NCBI GenBank assembly: GCA_945897365.1
Contig: CAMDFD010000002.1
Location: forward strand, 1 to 64,000
Length of the DNA: 64,000 nt
Direction of reading: 5' to 3'
Source of the DNA: Bordetella parapertussis
GTDB taxonomy: Bacteria; Pseudomonadota; Gammaproteobacteria; Burkholderiales; Burkholderiaceae_B
A program made the position numbers and the translations under genes. Shown one piece after another: positions 8,838 through 17,705 of this stretch (positions within the stretch are counted from its first letter, which is position 1; every line of letters starts with the position of its first letter). The notes below the pieces were generated by a model. That model did not search any database. It worked only from the letters and a program-made list of their open reading frames with translations, and was not told the origin of the DNA.

Positions 8838-8860
8838 AGGGCGCCCATCACAGGCGCCCT
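8838..8860 (-). terminator. hairpin between dctP and dctQ, probable partial terminator
   Basis: Read on the minus strand, AGGGCGCC, a seven-base loop and GGCGCCCT form a perfect 8 bp stem followed by a pyrimidine-rich TTCTCTTT. It lies right after the dctP stop and before dctQ. Such a hairpin either stabilises the 3' end of the receptor mRNA or terminates part of transcription, giving more receptor than membrane subunits. The stem is seen directly; the function is inferred. Confidence 0.65.
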
Positions 8861-8869
8861 CATCAGGTC

Positions 8870-9895
8870 TTAACGAAGTGAATTAACCTTATTGATCAAG
8901 GCTGGAGCACCGTTGACCTCTTTACCGAAATCAGCATAGATCTGTTTGCTGGCCTCGACAAAAGCCTTTTTATCTACATCATTAGAAGCGGTCCTTCCAC
9001 CCGCCGTGATTTTTGCGAGCAACTCGTTATCGCCTTTTGCGCCCATCTGATAGGCATAGTCCTGCACCTCGATCGCAGTTTCCTCAAGAATCTTGCGGAC
9101 GTCTGCAGGTAACTTATCCCATTTGCGTGAACCGGCTGTCAAGTAAGCTGGAACATAAACATGGCCCGACATTGAGATAAATTTCTGCGCTTCGTTCAGC
9201 TTGGAGGAGTAAATCTGCGTCAGTGGATTTTCCTGACCATCCATCACACCTGTTTGCAGGGCGGTGAACAGTTCGGAAAACTTCATTGGGCTTGGATTGG
9301 CGCCATAGTCTTGGAACATTCGCACGCGCCACTTGCCTTCGGGTACGCGCAGCTTGATGCCCTTAAGATCCTCAGGCTTGACGATGGGCTTTTTGTTGTT
9401 GGTGATGTGTCGATAGCCGTTTTCCCAAACACCGATCACACGCAACCCTTTTTTCTCAGCGGCGGGAACAAGCGTTGGCCAAACGACCTCTTTCGAAATG
9501 CGCTTCATGTGCTCGCGATCTTGCACCAGGTAGGGCAACTCAAAGATCCCGAACAAGTCCGACTCAGAGCTCATGACGCTAGAGGGAATCGATAGATCAA
9601 GCGTGCCGAGCTTGAGCTTCTGAACCATTTCTTTGTCACCACCAAGCTGGCTCGAGCCAAACACCACGACTTTGGCCTTGTTGCCAAGCTTTGCGTTGGC
9701 GCGCTTCGCAAACTCGGTCGCCGTCAAATCATATAAAGAGCCAGGCGCACTCACGTGTCCAAGCTTGATTTCGATCGGTTGCTGTTGCGCAAGCGACTGA
9801 AAAGATACACCCATGCCAACCGTTCCGAGCGCAGCACATAGCAAACCTGCATTGAAAGAACGTCGTGTGATGAAACTATTTGTTTTTTTGCTCAT
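8870..9895 (-). CDS. dctP: TRAP transporter substrate-binding protein, DctP type
   Basis: Periplasmic receptor of the TRAP importer, 341 residues. The N-terminus carries a TRRSFNAG twin-arginine motif followed by a hydrophobic stretch and a cleavage-like SLAQQQ, so export by Tat is possible, though Sec export cannot be excluded. The mature part has LGHVSAPGSLYDLTATEFAKR, the DctP strand GSSQLGGDKEMVQKLKLGTLDL, KGIKLRVPEG near residue 185 containing the arginine that normally binds the ligand carboxylate, and LFTALQTGVMDGQENPL near residue 210. It starts the operon dctP-dctQ-dctM-hydratase-CoA-transferase. The ligand is presumably an organic acid, in keeping with the conserved arginine. Confidence 0.95.
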   Translation of the reverse strand: MSKKTNSFITRRSFNAGLLCAALGTVGMGVSFQSLAQQQPIEIKLGHVSAPGSLYDLTATEFAKRANAKLGNKAKVVVFGSSQLGGDKEMVQKLKLGTLDLSIPSSVMSSESDLFGIFELPYLVQDREHMKRISKEVVWPTLVPAAEKKGLRVIGVWENGYRHITNNKKPIVKPEDLKGIKLRVPEGKWRVRMFQDYGANPSPMKFSELFTALQTGVMDGQENPLTQIYSSKLNEAQKFISMSGHVYVPAYLTAGSRKWDKLPADVRKILEETAIEVQDYAYQMGAKGDNELLAKITAGGRTASNDVDKKAFVEASKQIYADFGKEVNGAPALINKVNSLR

Positions 9896-10116
9896 CGTTG
9901 TCTCCTTAGCCCTACTTGATGTTGGATTACATATTTAATAAACCGCCTTTGCTACATTACAAAATAACATACCCATTTTTACACTAAAAATGGATGGATG
10001 AATGAGAAATCCTACCCACATGCCAATGCTGGTAAACCATTAGGCAATACGGTTGTCACTTGCGTGGCTAGCCGCTATATTGCAAGGCGTTACCACTTTG
10101 ATCTGGGACTTACGTC

Positions 10117-11748
10117 ATGACTGCGTCAAAATCACAAAAATTCGGTATGAACCCGGTGCGCCGGTTATTGGTCGGTGCTTCCTTGGCCGCCTCTGTCGCC
10201 CTGACAGCCTCTTGGTCTACAGTTTCCTTTTCTCAGGAAATTAAAGACCTGTCGATCGCGTTGTCGACGCCTGTGACAACGGTTGATCCCCATTTCCATA
10301 ATCTGACGCCTAACAATGCGATGGCTGCCCATGTCTTTGAGACCTTGGTCAAAACGGATGCGGCGCTTAAAACTTACCCTGGGCTTGCCGAGTCCTGGAA
10401 AGCCTTATCCGACACTGAGTGGGAATTTAAACTCCGCAAAGGCGTGAAATGGCATAACGGTGAGCCCTTCACCGCACAAGACGTTGCTGCCACGATTAAA
10501 CGCATTCCTAACGTGCCGAATAGCCCGGCTTCCTTCGCTGTGTTTGTCCGCGCGATTACTGACGTCAACGTTGTCGACGATCACACCATCCGCTTCAAAA
10601 CCAAGACACCCTATCCTCTGCTGCCCTCGGATATGGTGTCCGTTGCAATCGTGCCAAAGGCCATCGCAGAAACAGCCAAGACTGAGGATTTCAACTCTGG
10701 CAAAGCCATGATCGGTACGGGTCCGTTCCGTTTTCAGCAGTATGTTTCAGGCGACCGTGTCATCATCACACGCAACAATGACTACTGGGGCGATAAGCCC
10801 GACTGGGACAAGGTCACTTTTCGCATCATCACCAGCGCTCCTGCCCGCGTCGCGGCTCTGCTCTCTGGTGATGTACACATGATCGAGGGCGTGCCCACTG
10901 CGGATGCTGCAAAACTCAAGAAAGACAAGCGCGTGGAGGTGTCCAATGCCGTCTCAAACCGCATGATCTACTTGCACATGGATAGCAATCGCAAGACGAA
11001 TTCTCCGTTCATCACTGCTGCGGATGGCAAGCCCATGGAGGCCAACCCATTGACCGATGCTCGTGTTCGTCAAGCGATCAGCAAAATGATTGATCGAAAC
11101 GCGATCGTTTCGCGCGTGATGGAAGGTCAGGCGATTCCAGCTGGTCAGCTGCTGGACGAAGTCTTTTTCGGTACGAGCAAAAAACTCAAACCCGATGCCT
11201 ATGATCCGGCTGGTGCTAAAAAACTGATGGCCGAAGCCGGCTATCCGAACGGTTTTGGTGTGACACTGCACTCACCTAACAACCGCTATATCAATGACGG
11301 CGCGACCGCTCAAGCCGTAGCGCAGTTCCTCTCGCGTAACGGCATCCCGACGAAGGTCGACACGATGCCCTCCAACATTTTCTTTTCACGCGCCAGCAAG
11401 ATGGAGTTTTCTTTCATTCTAGCGGGTTGGGGTGCGGCCTCGGGAGACACTTCCTCGCCCTTGCGTGCCCTGCTCGCCACCAACGATCCTAAAGCAGGCA
11501 TGGGTGGCGCAAACCGCGGACGTTTCTCGAGCCCTGAGTTAGATGCCCTGATCGCTAAAGCTGTCGTGATCATTGATGACAAGCAACGAGATGCTGCTTT
11601 AGCACTTGCCAGTGAAAAAGCCATCGAACTCATGGGTCTGATTCCCTTGCACTACGAGGTCAGTACCTGGGCTTCACGCAAAGGTGTTGAGTACCCTGGC
11701 CGTGCGGACCAATCCACACTGGCTCATTTCGTTAAACGCTCTAAATAA
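10117..11748 (+). CDS. ABC transporter substrate-binding protein, family 5 (peptide/oligopeptide type)
   Basis: Large periplasmic receptor of the DppA/OppA type, 543 residues. A signal peptide is seen after a positively charged start (NPVRRLLVGASLAASVALTA, cleavage near SFSQ). Family features are TVDPHFHNLTPNNAMAAHVFETLVK, then AESWKALSDTEWEFKLRKGVKWHNGEPFTAQDV across about residues 85-120, and GTGPFRF with NNDYWGD near residues 195-220. A second ATG at 10147 is an alternative start. It heads a five-gene transport operon plus a deacylase. It lies opposite dctP with about 220 bp of shared upstream DNA. The ligand may be a peptide, but glutathione, nickel and acylated amino acid receptors share this family. 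Confidence 0.93.
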   Translation: MTASKSQKFGMNPVRRLLVGASLAASVALTASWSTVSFSQEIKDLSIALSTPVTTVDPHFHNLTPNNAMAAHVFETLVKTDAALKTYPGLAESWKALSDTEWEFKLRKGVKWHNGEPFTAQDVAATIKRIPNVPNSPASFAVFVRAITDVNVVDDHTIRFKTKTPYPLLPSDMVSVAIVPKAIAETAKTEDFNSGKAMIGTGPFRFQQYVSGDRVIITRNNDYWGDKPDWDKVTFRIITSAPARVAALLSGDVHMIEGVPTADAAKLKKDKRVEVSNAVSNRMIYLHMDSNRKTNSPFITAADGKPMEANPLTDARVRQAISKMIDRNAIVSRVMEGQAIPAGQLLDEVFFGTSKKLKPDAYDPAGAKKLMAEAGYPNGFGVTLHSPNNRYINDGATAQAVAQFLSRNGIPTKVDTMPSNIFFSRASKMEFSFILAGWGAASGDTSSPLRALLATNDPKAGMGGANRGRFSSPELDALIAKAVVIIDDKQRDAALALASEKAIELMGLIPLHYEVSTWASRKGVEYPGRADQSTLAHFVKRSK

Positions 11749-11792
11749 TTGACGCTCAACGTCTCACCTCACCCACAAAGGACTTGTAACCA

Positions 11793-12767
11793 GTGACTGC
11801 TTTTATTCTTCGTCGTTTGGCTCAGTCCTTGTTGGTGTTGTTTGTTACGTCAATTTTGGTATTTGGGGGTCTCTATTTGGTTGGAGACCCCATCGAGATT
11901 TTGGTTCACCCTGAGGCGGATCAAATCGAGAAAGAGCGCGCTCGCATCGCTCTTGGTCTCGATAAGCCCGTCGTCGAGCAGTACTACCTCTTTCTCAAAG
12001 GGGCCCTGACCGGCAATCTCGGCAACTCTTTTGTTTACGCAAAACCTGCGCTGGAAATCATTTTCGAAAGAATGCCCGCCACCATGGAACTGGCAATTTT
12101 GGCGATGGTGATTTCGGTGTTTCTCGGCATACCGCTAGGTCTTTATGCCGGGCTGAGGCCAAACTCTCCCTTTTCTAGATTCATTATGACGAGTTCAATC
12201 GTCGGTTTTTCCTTACCGACGTTCTGGGTGGGCTTGTTGCTCATCTTATTTTTCGCCGTAAACTTGGGTTGGTTACCCTCGACTGGCCGTGGGCCAACGA
12301 CCGATGTATTTGGTCTGCAATTGTCAATATTCAGCTGGGAAGGTCTCAAATACGCCTTCCTCCCCGCCTTGAACTTAGCGCTTTTGAAACTCGCACTGAT
12401 TATCCGTCTGACTCGAGCTCAGACCCGCGAGCAAGGCCTGCTTGACTACATCAAGTTCGCGCGCGCCAAAGGGCTCAAATCGAGCCGCGTGGTTGGTGTT
12501 CATCTATTGAAAAACATCCTCATCCCGCTGGTCACTGTCATTGGACTGGAGCTAGGCTCTGTGATTGCATACGCAATCGTGACCGAAACAATTTTTGCTT
12601 GGCCCGGGATGGGCAAGCTTGTCATCGACTCCATTTTCCAATTGGATCGTCCCGTCGTCGTGGCTTACCTTTTGGTCGTGGTCGCGATGTACATCATTAT
12701 TAATTTGGTGGTTGATATTCTTTACTCTCTTTTAGACCCAAGAGTACGTATTGCGGAGCAACACTGA
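11793..12767 (+). CDS. ABC transporter permease, DppB type
   Basis: First inner-membrane permease of the importer, 324 residues. It starts with GTG at 11793, with AAAGGACTT about 7 bases upstream. The N-terminal segment RRLAQSLLVLFVTSILVFGG is a typical DppB first helix. The following periplasmic part has the expected HPEADQIEKERARIALGLDKPV. The EAA-type loop is seen as ARAKGLKSSRVVGVHLLKN at about residues 225-243. The final WPGMGKLVIDSI and ending LLDPRVRI match DppB proteins. It overlaps dppC by one base pair of the stop/start (TGATG), so translation is probably coupled. Confidence 0.95.
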   Translation: MTAFILRRLAQSLLVLFVTSILVFGGLYLVGDPIEILVHPEADQIEKERARIALGLDKPVVEQYYLFLKGALTGNLGNSFVYAKPALEIIFERMPATMELAILAMVISVFLGIPLGLYAGLRPNSPFSRFIMTSSIVGFSLPTFWVGLLLILFFAVNLGWLPSTGRGPTTDVFGLQLSIFSWEGLKYAFLPALNLALLKLALIIRLTRAQTREQGLLDYIKFARAKGLKSSRVVGVHLLKNILIPLVTVIGLELGSVIAYAIVTETIFAWPGMGKLVIDSIFQLDRPVVVAYLLVVVAMYIIINLVVDILYSLLDPRVRIAEQH

Positions 12768-13669
12768 TGAGCGAAGCTATTATCCCGGTCGTCAAGGTGC
12801 AAACGCCTTTCAAGCGTTTATGTTCGCAATTCGCCGAAAGTCCTGTCGCGATGGTCGGTCTTGTGATGTTGGTCGTGGTCATGTTCACTGCGCTCTTTGC
12901 GCCTTGGATCTCACCCCAAAATCCCTATGATCTCGCGTCTCTAGACCTGATGGATGCACGCCTGGCACCAGGAGAAAAAGGCCTGAACGGACAGACCTAT
13001 CTGCTGGGCACGGACGGCCAAGGTCGGGATATGGTTTCAGCCATCTTTTACGGCTTGCGCGTTTCTCTCTATGTCGGCTTGACAAGCGGCATCATTGCGC
13101 TCGTGATCGGTAGCGTTCTGGGCGTGTTGGCCGCGCACTTGGGTGGTCGCTTCGAGCAAGTCATCATGCGCTTGGTGGATATTCAGCTTGGTTTTCCTGC
13201 CATTTTGGTTGCGTTGGTCCTGCTCGCCGTTCTAGGCAAAGGGGTGGACAAAATCATCATTGCTTTGGTCAGCGTCCAATGGGCCTACTATGCACGCACT
13301 GCTCGATCAGCCGCCTTGGTCGAACGAGGCAAAGAATATGTCGAAGCCGCCCGCTCCTTGGGTTTAAAGGGCTCACGCATTGTCTTGCGTCACCTGCTCC
13401 CCAATGCCATGGCGCCACTGATCGTCGTGGGGACTGTCCAAGTCGCGCATGCGATCGCACTCGAAGCCACCCTCTCCTTTTTAGGCTTAGGTTTGCCTGC
13501 GACCGAGCCCTCACTCGGCTTGTTAATCTCTAACGGTTACGAATATCTGCTTTCCGGTAAATACTGGATCAGCGTCTACCCCGGTATCGCACTTCTCCTG
13601 ACGATTTTGGCGATCAATTTAGTCGGTGACCAAATGCGTGACATCTTGAATCCGAGGTTGTCACGATGA
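12767..13669 (+). CDS. ABC transporter permease, DppC type
   Basis: Second inner-membrane permease, 300 residues. The start overlaps the stop of the preceding permease. The usual DppC pattern is present: a short cytoplasmic start, first helix VAMVGLVMLVVVMFTALFAPW, the periplasmic LLGTDGQGRDMVSAIFYGLRVSLYVG (about residues 83-108), and the EAA loop YVEAARSLGLKGSRIVLRHLLPN near residues 190-212. The ending GDQMRDILNPRL is the standard C-terminus. It forms a heterodimeric channel with the upstream permease. Its stop overlaps the start of the first ATPase by four bases. Confidence 0.95.
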   Translation: MSEAIIPVVKVQTPFKRLCSQFAESPVAMVGLVMLVVVMFTALFAPWISPQNPYDLASLDLMDARLAPGEKGLNGQTYLLGTDGQGRDMVSAIFYGLRVSLYVGLTSGIIALVIGSVLGVLAAHLGGRFEQVIMRLVDIQLGFPAILVALVLLAVLGKGVDKIIIALVSVQWAYYARTARSAALVERGKEYVEAARSLGLKGSRIVLRHLLPNAMAPLIVVGTVQVAHAIALEATLSFLGLGLPATEPSLGLLISNGYEYLLSGKYWISVYPGIALLLTILAINLVGDQMRDILNPRLSR

Positions 13670-14661
13670 GCGCGCTCTTATCAGTCAAAGGTCTTCGTAC
13701 GGAATTCGCCACGAGGGACGGCATCCTTCCTGCTGTTGCGGACGTATCGTTCGAACTCAAGCGCGGTGAAGTGCTCGGCCTAGTCGGTGAATCAGGCTCT
13801 GGTAAGTCTGTGACGGGTTTCTCCATCATGGGACTCGTGGATGCCCCAGGAAAAATTGCAAGTGGCAGCATCGTTTTTGATGGACAAGAACTCGTTGGTG
13901 CCGAGGATGAAACGCTTAGACGCCTGCGTGGACGTCGAATCGCCATGATCTTTCAAGATCCAATGATGACGCTCAATCCTGTGTTGACCGTGGAAACGCA
14001 GATGATCGAAACCGTGCTCGCGCACGAGTCCGTCAGTCGAGCCGTCGCACGTGCACGCTGTGTCGAAGTCTTGGGTAAAGTTGGCATCGCCTCACCAAGC
14101 GAGCGTCTGGGTCAGTATCCCCATCAGTTTTCAGGCGGAATGCGACAACGCGTCGCAATCGCGATCGCCATGCTGCACAAACCTGATTTGATTATCGCGG
14201 ATGAACCCACGACGGCTCTCGATGTCACCGTGCAAGGTCAGATCCTATATGAAATGCAACAACTCGTGAGTCAGTCTGGCACTGCACTGATCTGGATCAC
14301 GCACGACTTGGCTGTCGTCGCAGGCTTGGCCGATAAAATTGCCGTGATGTATGCCGGTCGTATCGTCGAACAAGGTCCAGCCGAAGATGTGCTGAGTGAT
14401 CCGACACATCCTTATACCCGAGGTTTGCTCGACTCTGTACCTGCCACAACGACACCAGGGCAGCGGCTGCGACAGATTCCAGGCTCAACGCCTTCGATCA
14501 TGCAACTAGGAGCGGGCTGTGCTTTCGAGGCACGCTGCACGCATGTCACCCCAGCATGCGCACTGATGCCAGAGATGGTTGTGATCGGCTCGCGTACGAC
14601 TCGCTGCTGGAATCCTATCGTTCAGCAGCCTTCCACGGCTTCCTCGGAGAGCGCAGCGTGA
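13666..14661 (+). CDS. ABC transporter ATP-binding protein, DppD type
   Basis: First ATPase of the importer, 331 residues. Walker A is GESGSGKSVTGFS (about residues 42-54), the Q-loop is MIFQDPMMTLNP, the signature is FSGGMRQRVAIAIAM (near 150), Walker B is LIIADEPTTALDVT, and the switch histidine is in WITHDLAVVAG. The C-terminal oligopeptide-type extension is present, with CAFEARCTHVTPACA containing three cysteines that in this family can hold an iron-sulfur cluster or structural site; the fourth is in TRCWNP. Start and stop both overlap neighbours, which supports tight coupling of the operon. Confidence 0.95.
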   Translation: MSALLSVKGLRTEFATRDGILPAVADVSFELKRGEVLGLVGESGSGKSVTGFSIMGLVDAPGKIASGSIVFDGQELVGAEDETLRRLRGRRIAMIFQDPMMTLNPVLTVETQMIETVLAHESVSRAVARARCVEVLGKVGIASPSERLGQYPHQFSGGMRQRVAIAIAMLHKPDLIIADEPTTALDVTVQGQILYEMQQLVSQSGTALIWITHDLAVVAGLADKIAVMYAGRIVEQGPAEDVLSDPTHPYTRGLLDSVPATTTPGQRLRQIPGSTPSIMQLGAGCAFEARCTHVTPACALMPEMVVIGSRTTRCWNPIVQQPSTASSESAA

Positions 14662-15638
14662 CCGAATTACTCGCTTTTGATCGAGTCTCAAAACGCTTCG
14701 GCAAAAAACTCGATATTTTTGAAAAAATCGCCAATGTCTTTGGCTCTAATATCAAAGAACAGACTGTCCATGCTGTGGACAACGTGACTTTTACGATCAA
14801 CCAAGGCGAAGTGGTCGGACTCGTTGGCGAATCCGGCTGTGGAAAGTCCACGCTCGGGCGCCTAGGATGCGGACTCCATACCCCCTCCGAGGGCACGGTA
14901 CGTTATCGGGGTCAACCGCTTGAAAGTCAAAGTGGCGTACGTCGCCCCGTCCAGCTTATTTTTCAAGATCCCTTCGCCTCACTCAATCCGCGCATGCGTG
15001 TGATCGATATTGTTGGTGAGGCCCCCCGCGTACATGGCCTTGTCGATCGCGCGCAACAAAGTGAATATACTGCCGCGATGCTTACTCGCGTTGGACTTGA
15101 TCCATCGTATATGCAACGCTACCCGCATCAGTTTTCAGGGGGACAGCGTGCCCGGATCGGTATCGCCCGTGCTTTGGCTGTCAAGCCTGAGTTTCTCGTG
15201 TGTGACGAGGCTGTTGCGGCTCTTGATGTATCGATTCAAGCGCAAGTGCTCAACTTATTCATGGATCTACGTGATGAATTGGGTCTGACCTATCTTTTTA
15301 TCAGTCACGACTTGGGCGTCGTTAGACACTTGTCCAACCGTGTCGTGGTGATGTATCTGGGTCGCGTGGCAGAAATCGCCCCAACGGAAGAGTTATTTGC
15401 CGCGCCGAATCATCCCTATACGCAAGCTTTGCTCGAGGAAATTCCCAGGATCGACAGAAAGCATCGCACCTTTGTGCCGATTAGAGGTGAGATTCCCTCT
15501 CCCCTCGCCCCGCCGCCTGGTTGCCATTTCCATCCGCGATGCCCCAAAGCAATGCCACGATGCTCCGTCGAAGCACCCTTGCTCAGAGAAATCAGTCCCG
15601 GCAGGCACTCAGCCTGCCATCTCAACGATTCCAACTAA
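14658..15638 (+). CDS. ABC transporter ATP-binding protein, DppF type
   Basis: Second ATPase of the importer, 326 residues. The start is taken as GTG at 14658, overlapping the previous stop as GTGA and preceded by GGAG. A longer frame from 14556 would overlap the first ATPase by about 100 bases and carries no family sequence. Walker A is GESGCGKSTLGR, the Q-loop LIFQDPFASLNPRM, the signature FSGGQRARIGIARAL, Walker B FLVCDEAVAALDVS and the switch region FISHDLGVVRHL. The C-terminal extension CHFHPRCPKAMPRCS carries the family cysteines. Note VCDEAVAALD in place of the more usual DEPTSALD, a common variation for this subunit. Confidence 0.93.
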   Translation: MTELLAFDRVSKRFGKKLDIFEKIANVFGSNIKEQTVHAVDNVTFTINQGEVVGLVGESGCGKSTLGRLGCGLHTPSEGTVRYRGQPLESQSGVRRPVQLIFQDPFASLNPRMRVIDIVGEAPRVHGLVDRAQQSEYTAAMLTRVGLDPSYMQRYPHQFSGGQRARIGIARALAVKPEFLVCDEAVAALDVSIQAQVLNLFMDLRDELGLTYLFISHDLGVVRHLSNRVVVMYLGRVAEIAPTEELFAAPNHPYTQALLEEIPRIDRKHRTFVPIRGEIPSPLAPPPGCHFHPRCPKAMPRCSVEAPLLREISPGRHSACHLNDSN

Positions 15639-15665
15639 TTTATATCTCTTTCAAAAAGTTACAAA

Positions 15666-16631
15666 ATGAAACAACCCTACCCGATCGAAATCCAAGCGCC
15701 CGACATCAGCGCGTGGGAAAACGGCAACACGGGTGTGCCCTACGTCTGGAGCTTTGATTCAGGTCGACCTGGTCCGCATGTCATGGTTCAGGCGCTGACG
15801 CATGGCAACGAGTTTTGTGGTGCGATTGCTGTGGACTGGTTTCTACGCCAACAAGTCAAACCTCTTGTCGGTCGTCTGACGATCGCCTTTGCAAACGTTC
15901 TTGCCTATGCCCGCTGGGATCCAGAAAAACCCAGTGCGAGTCGTTACATTGACGAAGACTTTAACCGTGTCTGGGGCGATGATGTGTTGTTCGGCTCACG
16001 TGACTCTGCAGAGCTACGCCGCGCCCGCGTTCTTCAGCCTTTTGTCGATGCTGCGGACTATTTACTTGATATTCATTCTATGTCCGAGCCCTGTGCACCG
16101 ATCATGGTGTGTGGTGCGACCGGTCAGGGTGGAGAAAAAAGTGCTTCTTTGTCAAAACGCCTCGGAATTCCTGAGTTTCTGTTAATCGATACGGGACATC
16201 CTGCTGGACTGAGAATGATTGAGCGTGGCGGTTTTGGAAAACCCGATGACCCGCGTACAGGCCTGCTCATCGAGTGTGGCCAGCATTGGGAAAAGTCCGC
16301 TGCAGATGTCGCAAACGATAGCCTGTTGCGTTTCTTAAGACTGTTCAACATGGTGGATGACGCTTTCGTTCAACCCGCTTTACGCATGCCTATCTGCACC
16401 AAGCAGCGTATTGTTCGCGTCACCGAAGCCGTTGTCGCCAAGTCCACGGGATTTCGCTTTAACAAAGACTACAAAGGCTTGGAAGTCGTGCCTAAAAAAG
16501 GCGACATCGTGGCAACAGATGGGGAACTTACCATTCGCGTCCCTTACGATAATACGGTTCTCGTTATGCCCTCGACCTCGAATGTGAGAGTGGGTGCGAC
16601 GACCGTACGTTTTGGTCAATTCGAGGACTGA
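15666..16631 (+). CDS. succinylglutamate desuccinylase/aspartoacylase family zinc deacylase
   Basis: Zinc carboxypeptidase-like deacylase of 321 residues that hydrolyses an N-acyl amino acid or similar amide. Zinc ligands are readable: ALTHGNEFCGA (H and E, about residues 44-54) and YLLDIHSMSEP (H at about 140). RYIDEDFNRVWGDD gives the arginine and asparagine that bind the substrate carboxylate. A C-terminal beta domain follows (residues about 225-321). It begins 27 bp after the second transporter ATPase with no terminator between, so it is probably in the same operon; an imported acylated amino acid would be a logical substrate. A strong terminator follows the stop. Confidence 0.88.
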   Translation: MKQPYPIEIQAPDISAWENGNTGVPYVWSFDSGRPGPHVMVQALTHGNEFCGAIAVDWFLRQQVKPLVGRLTIAFANVLAYARWDPEKPSASRYIDEDFNRVWGDDVLFGSRDSAELRRARVLQPFVDAADYLLDIHSMSEPCAPIMVCGATGQGGEKSASLSKRLGIPEFLLIDTGHPAGLRMIERGGFGKPDDPRTGLLIECGQHWEKSAADVANDSLLRFLRLFNMVDDAFVQPALRMPICTKQRIVRVTEAVVAKSTGFRFNKDYKGLEVVPKKGDIVATDGELTIRVPYDNTVLVMPSTSNVRVGATTVRFGQFED

Positions 16632-16665
16632 TTGATCCTCAACTAAGACCACACCCAATAAAAAA

Positions 16666-16689
16666 GGCGATGCGTGCATCGCCTTTTTT
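16666..16689 (+). terminator. rho-independent terminator after the ABC importer operon
   Basis: GGCGATGC, a GT loop and GCATCGCC form an 8 bp stem followed by six T. The upstream side has a run of A, so it also works in the opposite direction for the minus-strand Bug gene that ends at 16725. Position between convergent genes fits a bidirectional terminator. Confidence 0.9.
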
Positions 16690-16724
16690 ATTATTTTGCA
16701 GAAGGGATCAGGCAAGGATAAAAA

Positions 16725-17705
16725 TTAATTTTTAATCGAGATATTCCGATCCTTAATAATCTTGCTCCATGTCGCAGACTCCTTGGAGATATATTTAGCC
16801 AAGTCATCGCGTGAGCCAGGATCAAGCGTCAAACCTTGAGCATGTAATGCTGCGGTCACTTCTTTGTCGTTGACGGCCTTAGTAATCTCTTGATTCCAGC
16901 GATCTAACATTGCAACGGGTGTCTTAGCTGAAGCAACGAAGGCATACCAGTTTCGGGCATCAAATCCTGGATAACCAGACTCGGCAATTGTTGGAATTTC
17001 TGGAAAAATATCTACGCGTTTATCTCCCGTTAGCGCTAAAGGAATCAATTTGCCCGCCCGAATCTGCTTAGCTGCAGAGGGAAGCGCCGAATAATACACT
17101 GTCACGCGATTACCAATGACATCCAGCATCGCAGCTCCTCCACCCTTGTAAGGGACGTGCACAATATCTACGCCCGCGCGCTGATTAAACAACTCTCCCT
17201 GTAGATGAGATGCGGAGCCTGCTCCCGTCGATGCGTATGTCAGTTTGCCGGGTTCTTTTTTGGCGCGATCCACCAAGTCTTTCAGCGTTTTAATGCCTGA
17301 ATCCGGAGACACTAACAGTACATTTGGAAAGCTGCCACCCATCGCAAGAGGCGCTAAATCCTTGACGGGATCGTAAGGGATTTTCATCAAATGCGAAGCA
17401 ATGGACAGAGGGCCAATCGAGCCCAGCAAAATGACCGAACCATCGGAGGGGCCATTCGCCACTAACGCCGTCACAATATTGCCACCCGCGCCCGGTTTGT
17501 TATCGACAACAATTTTTTGTCCAATATTTTCTGAAAGCTTTTTGCCAATAATACGCGCGGCGATGTCATTCGCCCCCCCTGGAGGGAAGCCGACATACAA
17601 GGTCACCGCCTTAGTGGGTGGAAACTCTTGGGCCAAGGCAACAGCACCTAGGCTGCTGAGCAACACGGCACTCGTCAGAGCCGCAAGTGTTTGTTTAATT
17701 TTCAT
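16725..17705 (-). CDS. Bug/TctC family substrate-binding protein
   Basis: Second Bug-type periplasmic receptor of the window, 326 residues. It has a clear signal peptide (KQTLAALTSAVLLSSLG, cleavage near ALAQ), VGFPPGGANDIAARIIGKKL, DNKPGAGGNIVTALVA near residue 65, STGAGSASHLQGELFN near 160 and VPYKGGGAAMLDVIGN near 180. The start at 17705 overlaps the end of trhO by 11 bp, so the two genes may be co-transcribed in spite of unrelated roles. No TctA/TctB partner is nearby. Ligand unknown. It shares a bidirectional terminator with the deacylase gene. Confidence 0.93.
   Translation of the reverse strand: MKIKQTLAALTSAVLLSSLGAVALAQEFPPTKAVTLYVGFPPGGANDIAARIIGKKLSENIGQKIVVDNKPGAGGNIVTALVANGPSDGSVILLGSIGPLSIASHLMKIPYDPVKDLAPLAMGGSFPNVLLVSPDSGIKTLKDLVDRAKKEPGKLTYASTGAGSASHLQGELFNQRAGVDIVHVPYKGGGAAMLDVIGNRVTVYYSALPSAAKQIRAGKLIPLALTGDKRVDIFPEIPTIAESGYPGFDARNWYAFVASAKTPVAMLDRWNQEITKAVNDKEVTAALHAQGLTLDPGSRDDLAKYISKESATWSKIIKDRNISIKN

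Noticed and set aside
14556..14658. Longer start for the second ABC ATPase
   Set aside because: The extension overlaps the first ATPase by about 100 bp and is out of family; the GTG at 14658 overlaps the previous stop and has GGAG upstream.
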